Of a stretch of 10,842 nt of DNA, positions 6,236 through 10,842 are shown in pieces. The notes beneath the pieces were generated by a model. That model was given only the letters and a program-made list of their open reading frames with translations. It was not told where the DNA came from and searched no databases. Source of the DNA: Streptosporangiaceae bacterium (GTDB lineage Bacteria > Actinomycetota > Actinomycetes > Streptosporangiales > Streptosporangiaceae); assembly GCA_030040415.1 (NCBI GenBank), contig JASHTT010000015.1, positions 1 to 10,842 on the forward strand, read 5' to 3'. The position numbers were made by a program, and so were the translations under genes. Every line of letters starts with the position of its first letter. The stretch's first letter is position 1.

Positions 6236-7237
6236 ATGACGACCAACATCGCTATCAACGGCTTCGGCCGCATCGGCCGCGCGTTCGTCCGCCGTTGCCT
6301 AGACAACGACGATCTGGACGTGGTGGCGGTCAACGACATCACCGACGCCAGGACTCTGGCGCACTTGCTCGAGTTCGACTCTACATACGGCAGGCTCGCC
6401 GCGAGGGTCGGGCACACCGACGACTCGGTACTCGTCAACGGCCGCCCCATCGCCGTGCTGAACGAGCGCGACCCGGCCCAGATCAACTGGGCGGATTTGG
6501 GCGTGGACATCGTGATCGAGTCGACGGGCAAGTTCCGCGCCAGGGACGATGCGGCGCTGCACCTGAAGGGCGGCGCGCGCAAGGTGCTCATCTCGGCCCC
6601 GGGCAAGGGCGCCGACCTCACTATCGTGATGGGCGTCAACGACGTCGCCTACGACCCGCAGCAGCACGACGTGATCTCCTGCGCGTCCTGCACGACCAAC
6701 TGCGTCGCGCCGATGGCCAAGGTGCTCAACGACTCATTTGGCCTGGTCCAAGGCCTGATGACAACGGTGCACGCGTACACCGGCGACCAGATGCTGCTGG
6801 ACGGCCCGCACAAGGACCTGCGCCGGGCGCGGTCGGCGGCGATCAGCATCGTGCCGACCACGACGGGCGCGGCCAGGACCACCGGCCAGGTGATCACCGA
6901 ACTGGCGGGCCGGCTGGACGGCGTGGCGGTCCGCGTCCCGGTCGAGGACGGCTCGCTGACCGATCTGACCGCCGTGCTGGGCCGCGAAGTCACAGCGGAC
7001 GAGGTGAACGACGCGTTCCGCCAGGCGGCCGATGGCCCGCTTCGCGGGATCCTGAGGTACAGCACGGATGCCCTGGTGTCCCGGGACATCATCGGCGACC
7101 CCGCGTCGTGCATCTTCGACTCCGGGCTGACTCAGGCGGCCGGCACCCTCGTCAAGATATTTGGCTGGTACGACAACGAGTGGGGCTACACCTGCCGCCT
7201 CGTCGACCTTGCCGCGCTCGTCGCCGCGGCACTGTAG
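6236..7237 (+). CDS. Type I glyceraldehyde-3-phosphate dehydrogenase, NAD-dependent
   Basis: This encodes 333 residues, the normal length for the phosphorylating enzyme that converts glyceraldehyde 3-phosphate, phosphate and NAD+ to 1,3-bisphosphoglycerate. The start is set at 6236, where AGGGG lies 8 nt upstream; the 16 extra codons of the longer open frame overlap the USP gene. The Rossmann motif is INGFGRIGR (7-15) and AVNDITD (31-37) supplies the Asp that favours NAD over NADP. The catalytic motif is ASCTTNC (150-156) with nucleophile C152; H179 (TTVHAYT) is its partner, and PHKDLRRAR (191-199) and TTTGAA bind phosphates. The C-terminal YDNEWGYTCRLVDL motif is intact. Odd point: the usual Asn before ASCTTNC is Cys (C149), giving three Cys in eight residues. 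Coupling to a USP gene and separation from pgk/tpi suggest a stress-specific paralogue of the glycolytic enzyme, not the main one. Confidence 0.94.
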   Translation: MTTNIAINGFGRIGRAFVRRCLDNDDLDVVAVNDITDARTLAHLLEFDSTYGRLAARVGHTDDSVLVNGRPIAVLNERDPAQINWADLGVDIVIESTGKFRARDDAALHLKGGARKVLISAPGKGADLTIVMGVNDVAYDPQQHDVISCASCTTNCVAPMAKVLNDSFGLVQGLMTTVHAYTGDQMLLDGPHKDLRRARSAAISIVPTTTGAARTTGQVITELAGRLDGVAVRVPVEDGSLTDLTAVLGREVTADEVNDAFRQAADGPLRGILRYSTDALVSRDIIGDPASCIFDSGLTQAAGTLVKIFGWYDNEWGYTCRLVDLAALVAAAL

Positions 7238-7251
7238 CGACGCGCGTGATC

Positions 7252-7289
7252 GCGGGTGCCGCCGGGACGAAGGGCCCGGCGGCACCCGC
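7252..7289 (+). terminator. Terminator of the USP-GAPDH operon
   Basis: GCGGGTGCCGCCGGG (7252-7266) and CCCGGCGGCACCCGC (7275-7289) form a perfect 15-bp stem with an 8-nt loop, 14 nt after the GAPDH stop, followed by a short AGTTT. This is a typical actinobacterial terminator. The DNA across its loop, GGGACGAAGGGCCC (7264-7277), also matches 11 of 14 positions of the DosR-box core, although the stem itself creates most of that symmetry. Confidence 0.85.
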
Positions 7290-7332
7290 AGTTTGGCCCT
7301 GGGGCGGTCACGGCCGAGAGCGCAGGCTCGGC

Positions 7333-7345
7333 TGCAGTGACTGCA
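7333..7345. promoter_or_regulatory. Palindrome just upstream of the alcohol dehydrogenase gene
   Basis: TGCAGT-G-ACTGCA is a perfect inverted repeat around one central base, ending 5 bp before the GGAGG of the next gene. It could be an operator or a small leader hairpin. No clear -10/-35 pair was found near it. Confidence 0.3.
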
Positions 7346-7360
7346 AACACGGAGGTTCAG

Positions 7361-8371
7361 ATGAAAGCAGCAGTAGTCCGCGCATTCGGCGAGCCGTTGG
7401 TGCTCGAGGAGAGGCCCATACCGGAGCCAGGGCCTGGCCAGATCACGGTGCGGATGCAGGCATCGGGACTGTGCCACACCGACATCCACGCCGCCAACGG
7501 TGACTGGCCGGTCAAGCCGACGCCACCGTTCGTGCCCGGCCACGAAGGGGTCGGCCCGGTGTACGCCGTCGGCGAAGGCGTGACGAGCGTGAAGATCGGT
7601 GACGTCGTCGCCGTGCCATGGCTCGGCTACGCGTGCGGCGAATGCAAGCACTGCCTGACCGGCTGGGAGACGCTGTGCCTGAAGCAGCAGAACACCGGCT
7701 ACTCAGTGGACGGCTGCTACGCAGAGTACTTCCTGGCCGAGGCGGCGTTCGCGGCGAAGGTGCCCGCCGGCGTGAGCCCGTTCGAGGCAGCGCCGCTGAC
7801 TTGCGCGGGCGTCACCACCTACAAGGCAGTAAAGGTCGGGAACGTACGGCCCACCGACCTGGTCGCGATCTCGGGCATCGGCGGCCTCGGTCACCTGGCC
7901 CTGCAGTACGCCAAGATCTTTGGTGGCACCGTTGCGGCCATCGACGTGACCGACGAGAAGCTGCAGCTGGCCAAGGAACTTGGCGCCGACATCGTGATCG
8001 ATGCCCGGACGGAGGATCCGGCCCAAGTCCTGCAGGGCTGCGGTGGCGCCGACGTCGCCATCGGGCTTGCCGTGGACGACAAGTCCTTTGCGACGGCATA
8101 CGCCGGCCTGCGCCGCGGTGGCAGGCTGGTGCTGGTGGCGCTCCCGGCGGCCGGCCATCTGAGCATCCCGGTCTTCGACACGGTCCTTAACGGCACGTCG
8201 GTCATCGGCTCGATAGTCGGCACCCGCGCCGACCTAGCCGACGTGTTCGCGCTGCACGCGCAGGGCCGCACCCGGGTGAGCTACGAAACCCGCGAGCTCG
8301 GCACGGTCAACGAGTCCATCGCCGACGTCCTGCACGGCAAGGCCAGGGCACGTATCGTCCTGCAGCCGTGA
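7361..8371 (+). CDS. Zinc-dependent alcohol dehydrogenase (MDR superfamily, AdhP/AdhA-like)
   Basis: This encodes 336 residues; the ATG follows GGAGG by 5 nt. It should interconvert primary alcohols such as ethanol and aldehydes with NAD(H). The catalytic zinc ligands are C38 (GLCHTD), H61-E62 (PGHEGVG) and C148 (LTCAGVT). The structural zinc loop is complete with C92, C95, C98 and C106 (C-x2-C-x2-C-x7-C). The coenzyme fold has GIGGLGHLALQYAK (172-185), and D195 at the end of the second strand points to NAD rather than NADP. The length (about 335-340) is that of the bacterial AdhP type, not the longer class III formaldehyde dehydrogenase. It stands alone between two strong hairpins, so it is likely a one-gene unit. 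Near a phosphoketolase and USP genes, a role in getting rid of reducing power in low oxygen is plausible, though alcohol use is equally possible. Confidence 0.94.
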   Translation: MKAAVVRAFGEPLVLEERPIPEPGPGQITVRMQASGLCHTDIHAANGDWPVKPTPPFVPGHEGVGPVYAVGEGVTSVKIGDVVAVPWLGYACGECKHCLTGWETLCLKQQNTGYSVDGCYAEYFLAEAAFAAKVPAGVSPFEAAPLTCAGVTTYKAVKVGNVRPTDLVAISGIGGLGHLALQYAKIFGGTVAAIDVTDEKLQLAKELGADIVIDARTEDPAQVLQGCGGADVAIGLAVDDKSFATAYAGLRRGGRLVLVALPAAGHLSIPVFDTVLNGTSVIGSIVGTRADLADVFALHAQGRTRVSYETRELGTVNESIADVLHGKARARIVLQP

Positions 8372-8376
8372 CGTCC

Positions 8377-8443
8377 GCGACTGCCAGGGACCTTGGCCCG
8401 GCGCACCGGGACGTTGCGCCCTGGCCTGGCCCCTGGCAGTCGC
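8377..8443 (+). terminator. Long structured element between adh and the second MFS gene
   Basis: A 13-bp perfect outer stem is formed by 8377-8389 (GCGACTGCCAGGG) and 8431-8443 (CCCTGGCAGTCGC). Inside it, GGCC (8395-8398) pairs with GGCC (8423-8426), and GGCGCA (8400-8405) pairs with TGCGCC (8415-8420). The result is one nearly continuous stem of about 67 nt. It starts 6 nt after the adh stop and ends 13 nt before the next ATG, so it should end adh transcription. If transcription passes through, it could also hide the weak ribosome site of the MFS gene. It contains the DosR-like fragments GGGACCTTGGCCC (8387-8399) and GGGACGTTGCGCCC (8408-8421). Confidence 0.7.
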
Positions 8444-8456
8444 CTGTGCTGGGCCC

Positions 8457-10028
8457 ATGACCATCACCAAGGGTTTGCAACCGGCCGTCTCCCCCTCCCC
8501 CGGCGCCGGGCCTGCCGACAACCGACGCTGGGCAGCACTCGCAGTGCTGTGTGTCTCGCTGCTGATCGTGACGCTGGACACCACGGTGCTCAACGTCGTG
8601 CTGCCTACATTGGTCCGGCGGCTCGGCGCCACCACGACCGAACTGCAGTGGATCGTCGACGCCTACGTCATCGTGTTCGCCGGGCTGCTGCTGGTGGTTG
8701 GCAGCGTGGCCGACCGGGTCGGCAGGAAACGCACGTTCCTCGCCGGGCTCGTGCTGTTCGCGGCGGGTTCCACCTGGGCGGCGTTCTCCGGCTCGGTCGG
8801 CGTGCTGATAGCCGCCAGGGCCAGCATGGGCATCGGGGGCGCGCTGATCATGCCATCTACCTTGTCGATCATCACCCAGATGTTCAGCAAGGTGGCCGAG
8901 CGCCAGCGCGCCATCGGCTTCTGGGCGGGAACCAGCGGGGTCGGCATAGCGCTCGGCCCTATCATCGCCGGCCTGCTGCTCGCGCACTTCTGGTGGGGCT
9001 CGGTCTTCCTGATCAACGTGCCGGTCGCCGCTATCGGGTTCTGCTGCGCGATGCCGCTAGTTCCCGACTCCAAGGACCCGGCGGCGCTGGCACCGGACTT
9101 TGCCGGCGCGCTGCTGTCCGTCGCTGGGATCGCGCTGCTGCTCTGGGCGATCATCGAGGCCCCGGTGCGCGGCTGGACCTCGGCCCGGGTCATCGCCGCC
9201 GGGCTGGCCGGCCTGGCGGTGCTTAGCTGCTTCGTAATCTGGGAGCGGCACAGCTCACACCCCATGCTCAACCTCAACTTCTTCCGGCGCAGGGAGTTCT
9301 CCGGAGCTATCGGTTCGGTCGGCATGTGCACTGTCGGGCTGTACGGCGCCCTGTTCGTGCTGACCCAGTTCCTCCAGTTCGACCTCGGGTACACGCCGCT
9401 GCAGGCCGGGATCCGCGTGCTGCCCGCGGCCGGCGCGATCGCGGTCGTGGCTCCGCTGTCCGCGTTGCTGCAGCGCTCGGTCGGCGCCAGGCTGACGACG
9501 GCCGCCGGGCTGCTCATCGTGGGCACCGGACTGTGGCAAGTCTCCCTCGCCACGGCCAGCGCGACCTACGCGAGCATTGTCAGCGGGATGGTGCTGCTGG
9601 GCATCGGGGCTGGCCTGGTCATCCCCGCGGCGACCGCGTCCGTGATGGGGTCCGTTCCGCTGCAGAACACTGGCGTGGGGTCGGCGACAAACGGGACCGT
9701 CCTGCAGCTCGGCGGGGCGCTCGGGGTTGCGATCATCGGCAGCCTCCTCTCGACAAGGTACTCAGGCAAGATGACCGCGGCCCTCGCGCCGTATCACGTG
9801 CCACACTCGATCATGCAAGTGATCCTCGGCTCGGTGGGCGGGGCGCTCGGCGTCGCGGCACGGCTCGGCGGCACGCTCGGCGTGGAACTGGAGCAGGTAG
9901 CCAGGTCGTCGTTCGTCAGCGGGATGGACCTCGGCATGCGGACCGGAGCGGCGCTGGCCATCGCGGGCGCCGTCCTGGCGGTTGTCGTGATCCCTGGCTG
10001 GCCCGGCCGCGGGAGCAACCGCGGCTGA
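8457..10028 (+). CDS. MFS transporter, DHA2-type (14-TM) drug/H+ antiporter
   Basis: This encodes 523 residues, a standard DHA2 length. After a Pro-rich cytoplasmic tail (1-24), TM1 carries the motif D1 pattern L40-D41-T-T-V-L-N-V-V-L-P50. Motif A is G82-S-V-A-D86-R-V-G89-R90-K. The antiporter motif C is G163-I-A-L-G167-P168-I-I-A-G172. These are better matches than in the MFS protein at 996-2795, from which it differs clearly in length and sequence, so the two are not recent duplicates. It should export hydrophobic cations, drugs or metabolites using the proton gradient. The start is uncertain: only CTGGG stands before the ATG, with no true Shine-Dalgarno, but no better start exists before TM1. 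It lies in a row of stress and fermentation genes without a regulator of its own. Export of an organic acid or stress metabolite would fit, but cannot be shown. Confidence 0.92.
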   Translation: MTITKGLQPAVSPSPGAGPADNRRWAALAVLCVSLLIVTLDTTVLNVVLPTLVRRLGATTTELQWIVDAYVIVFAGLLLVVGSVADRVGRKRTFLAGLVLFAAGSTWAAFSGSVGVLIAARASMGIGGALIMPSTLSIITQMFSKVAERQRAIGFWAGTSGVGIALGPIIAGLLLAHFWWGSVFLINVPVAAIGFCCAMPLVPDSKDPAALAPDFAGALLSVAGIALLLWAIIEAPVRGWTSARVIAAGLAGLAVLSCFVIWERHSSHPMLNLNFFRRREFSGAIGSVGMCTVGLYGALFVLTQFLQFDLGYTPLQAGIRVLPAAGAIAVVAPLSALLQRSVGARLTTAAGLLIVGTGLWQVSLATASATYASIVSGMVLLGIGAGLVIPAATASVMGSVPLQNTGVGSATNGTVLQLGGALGVAIIGSLLSTRYSGKMTAALAPYHVPHSIMQVILGSVGGALGVAARLGGTLGVELEQVARSSFVSGMDLGMRTGAALAIAGAVLAVVVIPGWPGRGSNRG

Positions 10029-10043
10029 GCCGGCCCGTCAGCC

Positions 10044-10057
10044 GGGACCATCGCCCC
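10044..10057. promoter_or_regulatory. DosR/DevR-box-like element upstream of USP-phosphoketolase operon
   Basis: GGGACCATCGCCCC matches 11 of 14 positions of the DosR-box core (GGGACTWWAGTCCC). It shares GGGACCA-CG-CC with the element in front of the first USP gene. It lies 16 bp after the MFS stop and 97 bp before the USP start. A GC hairpin stands between it and the start codon, so promoter placement is unclear. Confidence 0.5.
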
Positions 10058-10100
10058 TGGCGGGTTAGCCGCCGCTACTGGTGGGATGAACAACAGGGAA

Positions 10101-10130
10101 CGCCCGCCCCGGCCCGCGGCCGGGCGGGCG
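10101..10130 (+). terminator. GC hairpin between MFS and USP genes
   Basis: The arm at 10101-10114 (CGCCCGCCCCGGCC) pairs with 10118-10130 (GGCCGGGCGGGCG) with one bulged C and a CGC loop. It would be a strong terminator for the MFS transcript. It ends only 23 nt before the USP start codon, so either the USP promoter overlaps it or it sits in the USP leader. The rest of 10029-10153 shows no further clear signal. Confidence 0.6.
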
Positions 10131-10153
10131 GACAATGAGAGCGAGGCAAGCTA

Positions 10154-10603
10154 ATGAGCGCGGACGACGTGGCACGTGTAGTCGTGGTTGGCGTGGACGG
10201 CTCCGAAGAATCGATCGCGGCGCTGCGGTGGGCGGCCAGATACCAGGCCGCTACCGGAGCCACCGTCCGGGCAGTCGTGTCGTGGCACTTCCCGGCTGCG
10301 GCCGGACCTGCCCCGTACGGGGTGGCCCCTAAGCCGATCAGCGACGAGGTGCGGGCGAACATGCAGGAGACGCTCGACAAGGCTGTCGCCGAAGTCTACG
10401 GGAGCGCACCTCCCGACCGGCTGGAGACCAAGGTTGACTACGGCCACCCGGCCCAAGTGCTGGTCGACGAATCAGAACACGCCGACCTCCTCGTCGTCGG
10501 TCACCGCGGGCACGGCGCGTTTACCGGGATGCTGATCGGTTCGGTCAGCATCCACTGCGTGACCCACTCGCACTGCCCGGTCGTGGTCGTCCGCGGAGGC
10601 TGA
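10154..10603 (+). CDS. Universal stress protein, UspA family (ATP-binding type)
   Basis: This encodes 149 residues, one Usp domain. The N-terminal strand and Asp are VVVVGVDGSEESIAALRWAA (9-28), with D15 in the nucleotide position. A loop rich in Pro/Gly/Ala (47-62) is followed by a helix, then the C-terminal ADLLVVGHRGHGAF (110-123) and MLIGSVSIHCVTHSHCPVVVV (126-146). G116-x2-G119-x9-G129-S130 is the ATP-binding signature. GAGG lies 7 nt before the ATG. The protein is clearly different from the USP at 5784-6221, so this is not a local duplication of recent date. The phosphoketolase gene starts 23 bp after its stop, almost certainly in the same transcript. Pairing of a USP with a central-carbon enzyme thus occurs twice in this window. 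Confidence 0.93.
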   Translation: MSADDVARVVVVGVDGSEESIAALRWAARYQAATGATVRAVVSWHFPAAAGPAPYGVAPKPISDEVRANMQETLDKAVAEVYGSAPPDRLETKVDYGHPAQVLVDESEHADLLVVGHRGHGAFTGMLIGSVSIHCVTHSHCPVVVVRGG

Positions 10604-10626
10604 GCAAGCAGATTTCAGGGGGTTTG

Positions 10627-10842
10627 ATGACAACGGTGGCGAAGCGGCCCGCACTGACCGATGAGCAGGAGGACGTGCTCGACAGGTACTGGCGCGCGGC
10701 GAACTACCTGTCGGCTGGCCAGATCTACCTCATGGACAACCCGCTGCTGACCGAGCCGCTGCGGCCCGAGCACATCAAACCCCGGCTGCTTGGCCACTGG
10801 GGCACCACGCCCGGACTCAACTTCATCTGGGCGCACCTAGAC
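10627..10842 (+). CDS. Phosphoketolase (Xfp/Xpk type), N-terminal part (3' partial)
   Basis: Only the first 72 residues are in the window; the frame runs off the right end. YWRAANYLSAGQIYLMDNPLL (21-41), LRPEHIKPRLLGHWGT (45-60) and TPGLNFIWAHL (61-71) are the N-terminal signature of D-xylulose-5-phosphate/D-fructose-6-phosphate phosphoketolase. The His of GHWGT (H57) is a conserved active-site residue of the family. The enzyme is cytoplasmic and uses thiamine diphosphate to make acetyl phosphate plus glyceraldehyde 3-phosphate or erythrose 4-phosphate. The full protein would be about 800 residues. AGGGGG lies 5 nt before the ATG at 10627, and the USP gene ends 23 bp upstream. Single or dual substrate use cannot be judged from this part. 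Confidence 0.93.
   Translation, partial: MTTVAKRPALTDEQEDVLDRYWRAANYLSAGQIYLMDNPLLTEPLRPEHIKPRLLGHWGTTPGLNFIWAHLD

Noticed and set aside
6734..7651. 305-codon open frame on the minus strand
   Set aside because: It is antisense to the 3' half of GAPDH and the start of adh, covers a terminator, and has no recognisable domain.
5784..10603. The two USP genes, or the two MFS genes, as a recent tandem duplication
   Set aside because: Protein sequences differ widely apart from family motifs, and the MFS proteins differ in length by 76 residues.
1..10842. Mobile element or prophage boundary
   Set aside because: No transposase, integrase, terminal inverted repeats, tRNA-linked direct repeats or change of base composition was noticed.

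Overview
The window is about 10.8 kb of very GC-rich DNA with strong G/C codon-third-position bias, AGGAG-type ribosome binding sites and long GC hairpins without U tracts. The gene content (DHA2 transporters, universal stress proteins, an Xfp-type phosphoketolase, a NiCoT permease, a Lipoprotein_15-type lipoprotein) fits a soil actinomycete of the streptomycete/streptosporangial type. The genus cannot be fixed from the sequence. No rRNA, tRNA, IS element, CRISPR array or phage gene is visible. Both ends cut through genes.

Layout. (1) 1-372: the 3' end of an extracellular solute-binding protein gene (family 5, peptide/nickel type), converging through a strong hairpin on the next unit. (2) 2795-476, minus strand: a 14-TM drug-efflux-type MFS gene followed 19 bp later by a MerR-family regulator gene, most likely one operon. 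Upstream of it lie two overlapping perfect palindromes (2888-2914), the first placed across the -35 of a good promoter; this looks like a MerR-controlled efflux operon. (3) 3033-3698: a membrane protein of unknown function. (4) 3833-5002: a NiCoT nickel/cobalt permease with a recognisable promoter and a Nur-box-like element over its expected start of transcription. (5) 5082-5615: a lipoprotein with the Lipoprotein_15 (PF03640) signature. (6) 5784-10842: universal stress protein (USP) plus NAD-dependent GAPDH; zinc alcohol dehydrogenase; a second DHA2 MFS transporter; then a second USP plus the 5' end of a phosphoketolase gene.

How the genes may work together. Section 6 reads as a low-oxygen or energy-stress module. 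Phosphoketolase splits pentose or fructose phosphate into acetyl phosphate and glyceraldehyde 3-phosphate or erythrose 4-phosphate. GAPDH takes the triose phosphate and alcohol dehydrogenase can reoxidise NADH. Each of the two USP-led units starts behind an imperfect GGGACC-AWC-GSCCY element resembling the DosR/DevR dormancy box, and weaker matches lie before the alcohol dehydrogenase and second MFS genes. The best leads in the window are this shared element, the Nur-like box at the nickel permease, and the double palindrome in front of the MFS-MerR operon. I see no clearly new system; the novelty lies in regulatory wiring and in one uncharacterised membrane protein.
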